A DNA stretch of 64,000 bases. Origin: Desulfurispora thermophila DSM 16022. Its GTDB lineage: Bacteria; Bacillota; Desulfotomaculia; Desulfotomaculales; Desulfurisporaceae. The first letter of the stretch is position 1. The number at the start of each line of letters is the position of its first letter. The notes below the pieces were generated by a model. The model saw nothing but the letters and a program-made list of their open reading frames with translations. It did no database searches and was not told where the DNA came from. The translations under genes were made by a program, and so were the position numbers. The stretch spans positions 231 to 64,230 of the forward strand of contig NZ_AQWN01000010.1 in assembly GCF_000376385.1 (NCBI RefSeq), written 5' to 3'. This document shows, one piece after another, positions 25,327-33,675 of this stretch.

Positions 25327-25354
25327 GCAAGCCTGCTCAGTGGGCTTGCTTTTC
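25327..25354 (+). terminator. Terminator of the 50-residue gene
   Basis: A seven-base stem (GCAAGCC with GGCTTGC) is followed by TTTT on the plus strand. Its 3' arm overlaps the end of the convergent pheA gene. Confidence 0.65.
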
Positions 25355-26476
25355 CTGTGCCAGCATTTTGGCCTGCATATCAACAAATTGTTCCATCAGC
25401 AGGCGATAAATCTGCATGACCATATTTTCATCCACACCCTCCTGTCGCGCCTGCTCACAAACCTGCCGCAAAACTTCCGCTTCCCGTTTGCTATCCCGGA
25501 TCCACCCCAGCCCGCTTTTTAACTCACCGATTTGTTGCACCAGCCGGGTGCGCATACCGAGCAACCTTACCACCTGGCTGTCAATAGTGTCGATCTCACG
25601 GCGACACTGGGCCAGCAAATCTGCTACGGAAGGTGGATCCAGCAACACCTGTTCTGGCTCTCCATCCGCGATGTATGATCCCAAACAGGCAAAAAATGTG
25701 GAGCGTCTCTCCACTGCCCGCAAAACACCAGCAATAACCGGGTCATCTTTGTTTCCCCAAAAATCAACAAAAAACATATAATCCTCCGGGTTGCTGCGTA
25801 CCCGCCGGGAAGTAATAAAGGTCAGGTTGATTCCCCGCCAGGCAAACTCGCGTAACACACTGTACAACGCACCCGGACGGTTGGCTACCTGAAACACCAG
25901 TGTAGTTTTACATTTTTCGCCCTTTTCCAACTCACCTGGTCCGGCCAGCCAGAAGCGGGTGTAATTGTCAGGAGCATCACTGATATTATCCACCAACACC
26001 TCTAACTGATAAAGTCTGGCCGCGAAGGGACCAGCAACTGCCGCCCATGGCCGGTCGCTTTCTGCCACCTGCCTGGCTGCCTGTGCCGTACTGGAAGTTT
26101 CCACCCACTGGGCACCCGGCAAGTGCTGCTCCAAGAATCTACTACACTGGGCTAATGCCTGAAAATGGGATACAACACGTTCTATCTCGCCCATTTGCCG
26201 CATTGTTTTGGCCAGCAGACAATGGTAAATGGGTAACACAATTTCTCTCTGAATATTTAATCTTCCCGGTTGCACAAACAGGTCCATAACTTGCCCCACA
26301 GTACCTTCAATAGAGTTCTCCACCGGGAAAATGCCCGCTGCCAGGTGACCACTTTGCAAATCCTGCCAGAGAGCGCTTAGAGAAGGATAGGCAATCAGAG
26401 AATATTTGTCTCCCACCCTGAGCGCCGCCTCATGCGAATAACTGCCCGCTGGACCCAGGTAACCCAATTTGGGCAA
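25337..26476 (-). CDS. pheA: Prephenate dehydratase-ACT-chorismate mutase fusion
   Basis: The 379-residue bifunctional enzyme should turn chorismate into phenylpyruvate. Prephenate dehydratase comes first (1-180, with NYTRFW at 171-176), then an ACT domain (about 190-270), then an AroQ chorismate mutase (about 287-370). The mutase carries its expected R292, R311, K320 and E334. This order is the reverse of the E. coli mutase-dehydratase P-protein. In the ACT domain the Phe-binding ESRP motif is replaced by TSRRVR, so feedback control may differ. It is a single gene, convergent with the 50-residue gene. Confidence 0.92.
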   Translation of the reverse strand: MPKLGYLGPAGSYSHEAALRVGDKYSLIAYPSLSALWQDLQSGHLAAGIFPVENSIEGTVGQVMDLFVQPGRLNIQREIVLPIYHCLLAKTMRQMGEIERVVSHFQALAQCSRFLEQHLPGAQWVETSSTAQAARQVAESDRPWAAVAGPFAARLYQLEVLVDNISDAPDNYTRFWLAGPGELEKGEKCKTTLVFQVANRPGALYSVLREFAWRGINLTFITSRRVRSNPEDYMFFVDFWGNKDDPVIAGVLRAVERRSTFFACLGSYIADGEPEQVLLDPPSVADLLAQCRREIDTIDSQVVRLLGMRTRLVQQIGELKSGLGWIRDSKREAEVLRQVCEQARQEGVDENMVMQIYRLLMEQFVDMQAKMLAQEKQAH

Positions 26477-26592
26477 AATCTCACACCCTTTCCGGACAAT
26501 GTAACTCTCTGCAGGTATTTAATCCTGATTATAGCACAGTTCAGGTTTTTTTTAACCCAATTATTTTTAAGAACAATTGGGTAACACTAATC

Positions 26593-26622
26593 TTGTTGAA
26601 AAAAATAACATTATAGTATAAT
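26593..26622 (+). promoter_or_regulatory. Promoter of the response regulator
   Basis: TTGTTG (26593-26598) and TATAAT (26617-26622) are spaced by 18 bases. An eight-base inverted repeat (ACCCAATT ... AATTGGGT) lies directly upstream and could be an operator. Confidence 0.6.
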
Positions 26623-26665
26623 AATTTTTGTAGAACTTCTTCAGGCGGGGAGTGCTCCGGTTATA

Positions 26666-27484
26666 ATGTTTAACATTTTGGTGGTAGACGACTCGGGCGT
26701 TATCAGGCTCCAGGTAAAACAAATGCTTAAAGGGACAAATTGTCGCGTTTTTGAAGCAGTAAATGGTCAGCAGGTTCTAAATAATACTTTCAGCAAAGAA
26801 TGTTCCCTGGAAAATGTCCACCTTGTGTTGCTGGATATATATTTGGGGGAAATAGACGGGTTTGAAGTCTTGAGAATGTTGTCCTCCCGCTACCCTTCCC
26901 TGCCCGTAATTATGATGAGCGTGGAAAGGCGCAAAGAGAGTATCTTGAAGTGCATAGAATTGGGCGCCAAAGATTATCTGATTAAGCCCTTCACCAAGGA
27001 AGTATTGCTCTCCCGCATTAGCAGGTTTTGTCCCATCACATCCCTGGACGCGGAAGCCAACTTGCAAACCATGGAAGAGACTCTCTGGGCGGAAATTGAC
27101 CGGGCCATCCGCACCAAATCGTCTTTTACCATTTACATTATCAAATGTGGCAAATTAAGAACCATCAGCCCGGAAACCAAAGGCCTAATACGACAGAAAC
27201 TGCCGCAAATATTACGAAAGATAGATGGTATTAACTACATCAATGACCATATTGTGCTGTTCCTGCCTGTCACAAATAAAGAGGGGTGGAATGTAGTAAA
27301 AGACAAACTAGCTGCCGTATTTGCCGAGCATAAGATAAAACTTTCCCAAATACCCCAGGAAACCATTTTTTTCCCCGACGACGTAGAACAACAAGAACTA
27401 ATTAGTTCATTTAACAGCAAACAAATAAAAGAATCATTTATGCAAACAATCATTAATGCTACTGGTGCAAAAAAAATCTCCTGA
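26666..27484 (+). CDS. Response regulator with an unrecognised output domain
   Basis: The 272-residue protein has an N-terminal receiver domain (about 1-122). Its acidic pocket is D8-D9, the phospho-Asp is D58 in VLLDIYLGEIDG, and the lysine is in YLIKPF. A linker helix and a C-terminal domain of about 120 residues (SSFTIYIIKCGKLR ... HIVLFLPVTNKEG) follow. That domain looks like a shortened GGDEF-type fold without its signature, so it probably has no cyclase activity. No histidine kinase is adjacent. The ATG follows CGGGGAG at a rather long spacing. Confidence 0.8.
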   Translation: MFNILVVDDSGVIRLQVKQMLKGTNCRVFEAVNGQQVLNNTFSKECSLENVHLVLLDIYLGEIDGFEVLRMLSSRYPSLPVIMMSVERRKESILKCIELGAKDYLIKPFTKEVLLSRISRFCPITSLDAEANLQTMEETLWAEIDRAIRTKSSFTIYIIKCGKLRTISPETKGLIRQKLPQILRKIDGINYINDHIVLFLPVTNKEGWNVVKDKLAAVFAEHKIKLSQIPQETIFFPDDVEQQELISSFNSKQIKESFMQTIINATGAKKIS

Positions 27485-27516
27485 AACAACCATCGGGTTG
27501 AGCAGGGGATTTTTGT
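27470..27516 (+). terminator. Terminator after the response regulator
   Basis: AAATCTCCTG pairs with CAGGGGATTT with one mismatch, and the loop contains a further CAACC/GGTTG stem. TTTTTG follows. Confidence 0.6.
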
Positions 27517-27574
27517 GTTAGACAAGGTTTTTGACCACTCACATACTATTTACGCTATGTTAACGTTTAATTTA

Positions 27575-27602
27575 TTGACCTTCAACAACAATGCTTTATA
27601 AT
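27575..27602 (+). promoter_or_regulatory. Promoter of the 36-residue gene
   Basis: TTGACC (27575-27580) and a perfect TATAAT (27597-27602) are spaced by 16 bases. Confidence 0.7.
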
Positions 27603-27654
27603 TTATATTACCCACCTTATTATTTTAAAATTTATAAAAAGGAGTGAGTAAGCT

Positions 27655-27765
27655 ATGACCAGAGAGTTAATTGAGGAAATCCTGACCAGTATTGGCCTAG
27701 AAAAAATATCCAGCGAAGAAGATGCCTTACAGACAAAGCACCCGCCTTTGTCTCCAGACGACTAA
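27655..27765 (+). CDS. 36-residue acidic peptide, unknown
   Basis: The peptide begins MTRELIEEILTSIGLEKISS and ends PPLSPDD. It has its own near-consensus promoter and an AAAGGAG ribosome binding site, so it is probably expressed. Its last four bases overlap the end of acuA on the other strand. No family is recognised. Confidence 0.6.
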   Translation: MTRELIEEILTSIGLEKISSEEDALQTKHPPLSPDD

Positions 27766-28397
27766 AACCGCACCAGCGCTTTTTGAAAGCACATGCTTTC
27801 AAAACGGCTGATGTCCTCTTTACTCACCCTGCTCCCCAACCGTACCATCAGCACATTGGCCGGATGCTCACATATCTCCGGGTCATCTGTATGCCTGCGT
27901 ACAAAGCCAAACTGCCCGAAAAACGCAGTCAACATTCTTTGGTAAGCCCACATATCCAGCTCGCAACCTTTTAAATCCCAGTGCCAACAATACTCAGTCG
28001 TGATAGTTAAATAGTCCTCCAACCTGCCACTGGCGCAGGCTTCCGCCAGCAAGGCTTTACCTATCCCCAATTTCCTCCAGTCCCGGCTCACCTCTATACT
28101 TCCCAGCTCCAGAATGCGGGAATGAGCCCGCCAGCGACTATGTTCGTTCGGGTAGTGAAACGTAAGGTAGCCAACAATCTCCTTTTTATACCGGGCGACA
28201 AACACCATGCCTTCATAAAAGTCAGCTATAGTTAATAAAGCCTGGTGTTGCCGCTCCGGCGCCCGGAAATTATCCAGGCGGGAGTTAATCACGAGCGTTT
28301 GTAAATATGTGCTCTCAACCGGACCCTGCACCACAACCGGACCGTGCGGTGTCGGTATGACAGTTTGTTCCAGTCGCGCTTGCATCAAATTATTCAC
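27762..28397 (-). CDS. acuA: AcuA-type GNAT protein acetyltransferase
   Basis: The 211-residue protein aligns well with Bacillus AcuA, which acetylates and switches off acetyl-CoA synthetase. The shared segments are ELGSIEVSRDWRKLGIGKALL (97-117, acetyl-CoA loop), TTEYCWHWDLKG (133-144) and DDPEICEHPANVLMVRLG (171-188). The start is GTG at 28397, nine bases after AAGGAG. Unlike Bacillus, no acuB or acuC follows. A FadR-type operator sits over its promoter, tying it to acyl-CoA control. Confidence 0.92.
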   Translation of the reverse strand: MNNLMQARLEQTVIPTPHGPVVVQGPVESTYLQTLVINSRLDNFRAPERQHQALLTIADFYEGMVFVARYKKEIVGYLTFHYPNEHSRWRAHSRILELGSIEVSRDWRKLGIGKALLAEACASGRLEDYLTITTEYCWHWDLKGCELDMWAYQRMLTAFFGQFGFVRRHTDDPEICEHPANVLMVRLGSRVSKEDISRFESMCFQKALVRF

Positions 28398-28424
28398 CAG
28401 GATTCACTCCTTACCTCTAAATAA

Positions 28425-28442
28425 TGAATGAATATTCATTTT
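28425..28442 (-). promoter_or_regulatory. FadR-type operator at acuA
   Basis: TGAATGAATATTCATTTT matches TGAATGAnTAnTCATTCA with two mismatches and contains the perfect palindrome AATGAATATTCATT. It lies directly after the -10 box of acuA, covering the likely start point. It shares a 14-base core with the site at 8262. Confidence 0.65.
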
Positions 28443-28443
28443 T

Positions 28444-28472
28444 ATTTTAATTGATCAGTTATTGCTTTGCAA
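28444..28472 (-). promoter_or_regulatory. acuA promoter
   Basis: On the minus strand TTGCAA (28472-28467) and TAAAAT (28449-28444) are spaced by 17 bases. Confidence 0.7.
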
Positions 28473-28724
28473 AGGGATCTAGCAAAAAAAATACCGGCAT
28501 GGGCCGATTTTTCCCACACCAGTATTTCTATAACAAACCATGCTGGATGAGCAGTTACCATTAACCATTGTCAAGCACGCACTTATCAAAAGTCAAATTT
28601 GACAAAGGATCACAGCCGGAAAAAGTCTACAGCTCGATATATGTCTCCAGTAGACACAAATCTGGAAGGGACAAATCAAATAAGACACAGCAATAAATAA
28701 AGCCGACCATCTCCATCCGCAAAG
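28473..28724. other. Intergenic region between acuA and the biotin carboxylase gene
   Basis: This AT-rich stretch holds one imperfect hairpin (about 28489-28527, ATACCGGCATGGG with CCCACACCAGTAT) and no frame with a ribosome binding site. I see nothing else in it. Confidence 0.5.
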
Positions 28725-28784
28725 CAAGTATACTGGTATACTTGCCAGATTGTTATTGAACCAGTCAAATAAATTTTAGATAAT
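28725..28784 (+). promoter_or_regulatory. Palindromic operator and promoter of the biotin carboxylase gene
   Basis: CAAGTATACTGGTATACTTG (28725-28744) is a perfect inverted repeat with nine-base arms. It lies 11 bases upstream of TTGAAC (28756-28761) and GATAAT (28779-28784), which are spaced by 17. The position suits an activator or repressor site. I cannot name the regulator. Confidence 0.6.
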
Positions 28785-28814
28785 TATACATAATATGTTT
28801 TTTGGGGGGCAACC

Positions 28815-30194
28815 ATGTTCAACAAGGTATTAATTGCCAACCGGGGCGAAATAGCAGTGCGGGTAATCAGAGCCTGTAAAGAAATGGGCATCAAGACAGT
28901 GGCCATATATTCGGACGTAGATAAGGACTCCCTGCACGTTCAAAAAGCCGATGAAGCCTACTGTCTGGGGGAAGTCCTCAGTTACATGCATATAGATAAG
29001 ATTATACAAATTGCCAAACGCACCAGGTGTGAGGCTGTTCACCCCGGCTATGGATTTTTGGCCGAAGTGCCGGAATTTGCACAGGCCTGCGAACAAAACG
29101 GTGTTGTATTTATCGGTCCTGATGCACGGGTAATTCGTCTGATGGGCAACAAGGTGCACGCCCGCAAGGCAGCCATCGAGGCCAGCCTGCCCGTCATTCC
29201 TGGGTACAATATTGACTACATGCGCCTGGATGACATTGAAGCTATAGCCGAAGAAGTGGGCTTTCCTCTACTGGTTAAAGCGGCCAGTGGGGGCGGAGGC
29301 AAGGGTATTAACAAGGTTTATACCAGGGAAAAACTGCGCGAAGCCATTTTTGACGCCCGGGAACAGGCCGTCACGTACTTTAAAGACGAGGTCGTATACC
29401 TGGAAAAATATCTGGAGCAAACCAGGCATATAGAAATACAGGTGCTGGCCGACAACTACGGCAATGTGGTCAGCCTGGGTGAAAGGGATTGTTCTTTACA
29501 GAGGCGCAATCAAAAGCTGATCGAGGAATCACCATCCCCTTTTCTGGACGAACAATTGCGCCAAAAAATTGCCCGTAGCGCGGTAAACCTGGCCTGGCAA
29601 ATCGGCTACCGCGGTGCCGGGACAATGGAATTTTTAGTGGAGCCAGACGGCAATTACTATTTTGTGGAAATGAACACCCGTATTCAAGTAGAACATCCAG
29701 TTACTGAAATGACCACGGGCATTGATATAGTGAAAACCCAGATCATGGTTGCTGCCGGCCTGCCACTGCCCTTCACCCCCAAGGATATACGACCGAGGGG
29801 CTGGGCTATCGAATGCCGGATTAACGCCGAACGGCCGGACACTTTCTTCCCCAGCCCGGGGCACATATCTGAAGTTACATTTCCCCAGGGCCCCTGGGTG
29901 AGAGTGGATACCTTTATCTATCCCGGGTATGATGTAAAACCTTTTTATGATTCACTGATTGCCAAACTGATTGTCTGGGCTCCCAACCGCCAGGAGGCCA
30001 TCTGCCGCATGAAAGCAGCCCTGAATGAGTTTAACATTGAGGGTATCTACACCAACCTGGACTTCCACCGCTATGTAATGGACCACCCCCTGTTTGTCCA
30101 TGGCGCCATCACCACCGACTGCTTGCCCCGCCTTGGTTATAAACCGCTCAAGCTGAGCAAAGGAAGCAAACGTATATTTATTTCCCCGGTGTAG
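28815..30194 (+). CDS. accC: Biotin carboxylase subunit (AccC/PycA-like), stand-alone
   Basis: The 459-residue ATP-grasp enzyme carboxylates the biotin of a carrier protein with bicarbonate and ATP. Seen are FNKVLIANRGEIAVRVIRAC, the AVHPGYGFLAE block, the ATP loop KAASGGGGKGI, and EMNTRIQVEHPVTEMTTGID. No biotin carrier or carboxyltransferase gene is adjacent. It may therefore serve acetyl-CoA, pyruvate or another carboxylase encoded elsewhere. It has its own promoter, a palindromic operator and a terminator. Confidence 0.93.
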   Translation: MFNKVLIANRGEIAVRVIRACKEMGIKTVAIYSDVDKDSLHVQKADEAYCLGEVLSYMHIDKIIQIAKRTRCEAVHPGYGFLAEVPEFAQACEQNGVVFIGPDARVIRLMGNKVHARKAAIEASLPVIPGYNIDYMRLDDIEAIAEEVGFPLLVKAASGGGGKGINKVYTREKLREAIFDAREQAVTYFKDEVVYLEKYLEQTRHIEIQVLADNYGNVVSLGERDCSLQRRNQKLIEESPSPFLDEQLRQKIARSAVNLAWQIGYRGAGTMEFLVEPDGNYYFVEMNTRIQVEHPVTEMTTGIDIVKTQIMVAAGLPLPFTPKDIRPRGWAIECRINAERPDTFFPSPGHISEVTFPQGPWVRVDTFIYPGYDVKPFYDSLIAKLIVWAPNRQEAICRMKAALNEFNIEGIYTNLDFHRYVMDHPLFVHGAITTDCLPRLGYKPLKLSKGSKRIFISPV

Positions 30195-30200
30195 GGATCA

Positions 30201-30250
30201 TAAATAACAGGGTTCCACCAATTCACAGGGAACCCTGTTATTTATTACCA
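30201..30250 (+). terminator. Terminator of the biotin carboxylase gene
   Basis: A 16-base perfect stem (30201-30216 with 30229-30244) around a 12-base loop follows the stop codon closely. Confidence 0.85.
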
Positions 30251-30261
30251 TTAAGTAAATC

Positions 30262-30291
30262 TTGACAAATATCCAGACAGGACATTATAAT
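30262..30291 (+). promoter_or_regulatory. hisG promoter
   Basis: Consensus TTGACA (30262-30267) and TATAAT (30286-30291) are spaced by 18 bases, about 60 bases before the start codon. Confidence 0.8.
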
Positions 30292-30352
30292 TACTACATC
30301 ATTTTAATAAGTTAAATTAATAATATATTAACATGTTATTCAGGAGGCCAAG

Positions 30353-31222
30353 ATGAAGCTCAGATTGGGTTTACCGAAAGGCAGTTTACAGGAAGCAACA
30401 TTCCAACTTTTCAAAAAGGCCGGCTACAACCTGACAGTGCGCAGCCGTTCCTATTACCCCTCTATCGATGACCCCGAACTGGAAGTGGTATTGATGCGAG
30501 CCCAGGAAATCCCCCGCTACGTCAGTGAGGGAGTTTTGGATGCCGGCTTGAGCGGTCTGGACTGGATCCTGGAAAACGAAGCAGATGTGGTGGAAGTGGC
30601 AGACTTAAACTATTCCAAGCAGACCACCAACCCCATCCGCCTGGTGCTGGCCGTAGCTAACGACAGCCCGTTTCAAACTGTTCAGGACCTGCAAGGCAAA
30701 CGTATCGCCACCGAATTGGTTAATGTAACCCGCAAATACCTGGCTGCCAACGGGGTACAGGCCAGTGTGGAATTTTCTTTCGGCGCAACCGAGGTCAAAG
30801 TGCCGCATCTGGTGGACGCCATTGCCGATCTGACGGAAACAGGCAGCTCATTAAAGGCTAACAATTTACGGGTTATTGCCACCATTCTGCAATCAACCAC
30901 TCGCCTGCACGCCAATAAGAGTGCCTGGGCTGATCCCTGGAAAAGAGAGAAGCTACAAAACCTGGCCGTGCTGCTGCAGGGCGCATTGCTGGCCGATAGT
31001 AAAGTCGGGTTAAAAATGAATGTGCCGGAAAGTAAAATAGAACAGGTGCTGGCAATATTGCCGGCCATGAAACACCCCACAGTATCCCGTCTCTACAACA
31101 GCGACTGGGTAGCGGTGGAAACAATCCTGGACGAAAAAGTTTCCCGGGATTTGATTCCAGCCCTGCTGAAAGCAGGTGCCCAGGACATTATCGAGTATCC
31201 GTTGAACAAAGTAATTCCATAA
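30353..31222 (+). CDS. hisG: ATP phosphoribosyltransferase HisG, long form
   Basis: The 289-residue enzyme starts histidine synthesis from ATP and PRPP. The catalytic part carries [35 protein letters not shown] and the PRPP loop [14 protein letters not shown]. The last 75 residues form the HisG_C regulatory domain, so this is the homohexameric long form that needs no HisZ and is inhibited by histidine. It stands alone with a strong promoter, away from any other his gene. The ATG follows CAGGAGG. Confidence 0.95.
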   Translation: MKLRLGLPKGSLQEATFQLFKKAGYNLTVRSRSYYPSIDDPELEVVLMRAQEIPRYVSEGVLDAGLSGLDWILENEADVVEVADLNYSKQTTNPIRLVLAVANDSPFQTVQDLQGKRIATELVNVTRKYLAANGVQASVEFSFGATEVKVPHLVDAIADLTETGSSLKANNLRVIATILQSTTRLHANKSAWADPWKREKLQNLAVLLQGALLADSKVGLKMNVPESKIEQVLAILPAMKHPTVSRLYNSDWVAVETILDEKVSRDLIPALLKAGAQDIIEYPLNKVIP

Positions 31223-31287
31223 AGCGGTCAGGCAAATATATTAAAACCTGCCAGGAAAATTATGTTTTGTTTCTTCACCCCAGTTCG

Positions 31288-31320
31288 GGCCAGTTTTCGC
31301 ATTTGCGAAACTGGCCTGTT
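31288..31320. terminator. Hairpin after hisG
   Basis: GGCCAGTTTTCGCA pairs with TGCGAAACTGGCC apart from one bulged T. The trailing T-run is poor on either strand, so it is a weak terminator or a boundary hairpin. Confidence 0.5.
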
Positions 31321-31546
31321 AAATTAATGTCCCGGGGCAAATATTGATGTTAAATGTAACACAAAAATTGGGGTTGAACTGTATTTGCAAGGTCAGGGCA
31401 GCTAGTTCGGTACTGCTTTCCGGTACAAAGGAAATAGTAAACGCCAGGCGATGTTGACGTAGCAAAATGATTAAAGCGGTGAGTTCGGCCGCTTCAATAA
31501 ATTTTTTTTGTTGCAATCCCTGACAGACTCTCTGTACCAGGTTCAT
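31319..31546 (-). CDS. 75-residue hypothetical protein
   Basis: The product begins MNLVQRVCQGLQQKKFIEAAELTAL and continues with alternating hydrophobic strands to an ICPGTLI end. The ATG at 31546 has only a weak purine stretch upstream. It is convergent with hisG. I do not recognise it, and coding status rests on the plausible protein-like composition. Confidence 0.4.
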   Translation of the reverse strand: MNLVQRVCQGLQQKKFIEAAELTALIILLRQHRLAFTISFVPESSTELAALTLQIQFNPNFCVTFNINICPGTLI

Positions 31547-31676
31547 GGGCACGGCCTGCCTTTTTTATACTTTAATATGCCGGCAATGAAATTTTTGTTA
31601 ATAAACCGCTACCACCTGACAAAAAATAGGCATATAATTTATTCACGGATTATTTCTACCGAAGAGAGGGAAATCA

Positions 31677-32366
31677 TTGATACCACTGCGCGATAGCACC
31701 CGTTCGCTACGACGGCCCTATGTGAACTGGTTTTTAATCGCCCTGAACCTGTATATATTTATTCATGAGATCATGCTGCCCCGGGGTATGCTCAACCAGT
31801 TGTTTTTACAATACGGGCTGATTCCGGCCGATGTTTTTTATGTACTGGCTACCGGCGGCCCCCTAGCGCCCGTTTTATTGACCTTTATCACTGCCACCTT
31901 TCTCCACGGTGGCTGGCTGCATGTGCTGGGCAATATGCTCTATTTGTTTATTTTCGGTGATAATGTAGAAGACCGGCTGGGTCATTTCCGTTACCTGCTC
32001 TTTTATTTGACAGCAGGGGTAGTGGCCGGCGTGGTGCAGGTGCTGGTCGACCCCACATCGCAAGTCCCCGTGGTGGGGGCCAGCGGCGCGGTGGCCGGAG
32101 TGCTGGGGGCGTATTTCGTCACCTTTCCCCGCGCCCGCGTATTAACCCTGGTTCCCATCCTGTTTTTCTTCACTATTATTGAAGTACCGGCGGTAATCTT
32201 TCTGGCCATATGGTTCATACTGCAAGTTTTCAACGGCACAGCCAGCATAAACCAGTCCGCCGACATGGTAGCCTGGTGGGCGCACATTGGTGGCTTTATC
32301 TTTGGCATGCTGGCCATTAAAGTGCTGATGTCTTCCCGGGCCAGTTACTACTACCCTCGCCATTAA
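31677..32366 (+). CDS. Rhomboid-family intramembrane serine protease
   Basis: The 229-residue protein has six to seven membrane helices. The catalytic serine is in GASGAVAGVLGAY, the catalytic histidine in WWAHIGGFIFGM, and HGGWLHVLGNMLYLFIFGDNVED forms the conserved L1 region. It cleaves substrates inside the membrane; targets cannot be told. The TTG at 31677 follows AGAGGG at good spacing. Confidence 0.93.
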   Translation: MIPLRDSTRSLRRPYVNWFLIALNLYIFIHEIMLPRGMLNQLFLQYGLIPADVFYVLATGGPLAPVLLTFITATFLHGGWLHVLGNMLYLFIFGDNVEDRLGHFRYLLFYLTAGVVAGVVQVLVDPTSQVPVVGASGAVAGVLGAYFVTFPRARVLTLVPILFFFTIIEVPAVIFLAIWFILQVFNGTASINQSADMVAWWAHIGGFIFGMLAIKVLMSSRASYYYPRH

Positions 32367-32402
32367 CCGGCCACACTGAGAGCCTTGGCTTATAAGACAA
32401 GC

Positions 32403-32426
32403 AGCGGCCCATCCAAAAGGGCCGCT
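32403..32426. terminator. Convergent terminator between rhomboid gene and glpX
   Basis: AGCGGCCC pairs with GGGCCGCT around an eight-base loop. T-runs are short on both sides. Confidence 0.65.
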
Positions 32427-32460
32427 ACCTAATTTTGTAAATATTGATTTACTTAGCCTA

Positions 32461-33450
32461 TTACACCTGGCGCAAGCACTCGGTGTTAAAAACCAGGTGC
32501 GGCTTGCGGGTCAAACGATGCACCGCCTTGATGTAGCGAATGGTGCTGGTTTTGGCCCGCATGACCAGGGAATGCGTTTCCGCCATTTCGCCCCCCACAA
32601 AGCGCACGCCGCGCAGCAGTTCACCATCGGTCACACCCGTGGCAGCAAAAATGGCATCATCCCCCTTCACCATATCATCCATATACAGGATCTTTTTGGG
32701 GTCGGTAATGCCCATTGCCGCACAGCGAGCCACGTCCTCCTCGTCTTCCGGCCACAGGCGGGCCTGCATTTCACCGCCCAGGCATTTCAAAGCAGCCGCT
32801 GCAATAACTCCCTCAGGTGCACCACCAATCCCCACAAACAGGTCAATGCCGGTATCGGGAATTGCCGTGTAAATGGCCGCTCCCACGTCGCCGTCACCGA
32901 TCAAGCGCACCCGCGCTCCGGCCCGGCGCACTCCGTCAATAATTTCCTGGTGGCGCGGCCGTTCCAAGACCATGACCACACAGTCGGATATGCGTTTGTT
33001 ATTGGCTTTAGCTACAATCTCCAGCGTCTTTTCGATGGGGTCATCCAGGTGAATCTTACCGGCCGCCCGGGGACCCACGGCAATCTTCTGCATGTACATA
33101 TCCGGAGCGTGCAACAGATTACCCCTGTCGGCAATGGCCACTACGGACAGGGCGTTGGGCAACCCCTTGGCTAAAATATTGGTGCCTTCCAAAGGGTCCA
33201 CCGCCACATCCACTTCAGGTGTAGCCGCGCAGCCCAACTTTTCCCCTATGTATAACATGGGGGCCTCATCCATTTCCCCCTCGCCAATAACTACAGTACC
33301 GTTCATGGCCACAGTGTCAAACATGGCCCGCATGGCATTGGTAGCGGCCTCATCCGCCTCTTTTTTGCAACCCCGTCCCATCCACTGGGCGGCGGCCAGG
33401 GCAGCTACTTCGGTAACCCGGACGATTTCCAGCGTTAGCTCCCGGTCCAT
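32461..33450 (-). CDS. glpX: Class II fructose-1,6-bisphosphatase GlpX
   Basis: The 329-residue metal-dependent phosphatase acts in gluconeogenesis. Its lithium-sensitive-phosphatase motifs are [14 protein letters not shown] and [12 protein letters not shown], and [19 protein letters not shown] is also present. The length and motifs match GlpX throughout. The gene is monocistronic, with about 210 bases of upstream sequence containing no other feature that I can identify. Confidence 0.96.
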   Translation of the reverse strand: MDRELTLEIVRVTEVAALAAAQWMGRGCKKEADEAATNAMRAMFDTVAMNGTVVIGEGEMDEAPMLYIGEKLGCAATPEVDVAVDPLEGTNILAKGLPNALSVVAIADRGNLLHAPDMYMQKIAVGPRAAGKIHLDDPIEKTLEIVAKANNKRISDCVVMVLERPRHQEIIDGVRRAGARVRLIGDGDVGAAIYTAIPDTGIDLFVGIGGAPEGVIAAAALKCLGGEMQARLWPEDEEDVARCAAMGITDPKKILYMDDMVKGDDAIFAATGVTDGELLRGVRFVGGEMAETHSLVMRAKTSTIRYIKAVHRLTRKPHLVFNTECLRQV

Positions 33451-33645
33451 TGTTCCACTCTCCTAAAAAATTTTTCAAGAGCAAATTAATTATAGCATAT
33501 TCGACTTAATAAGTCACACAATCATCCAACCAATTAACTATTGCCTGTATTATTTATACGATGCTGCTGCCAATATTTATGCTCTATAGCATGAACCGGT
33601 CCGCTTTCGCCCTTGCCGGGCTTGCCATGTTGCACAAACTGGACA

Positions 33646-33675
33646 AAAGAAAAAGGCGGGTCAGGCCTGCCCGCC
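33646..33675 (-). terminator. Terminator of the BON-domain gene
   Basis: GGCGGG and CCCGCC pair around a nine-base loop, and the minus strand continues TTTTTCTTTT. The stem overlaps the stop codon. Confidence 0.75.
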
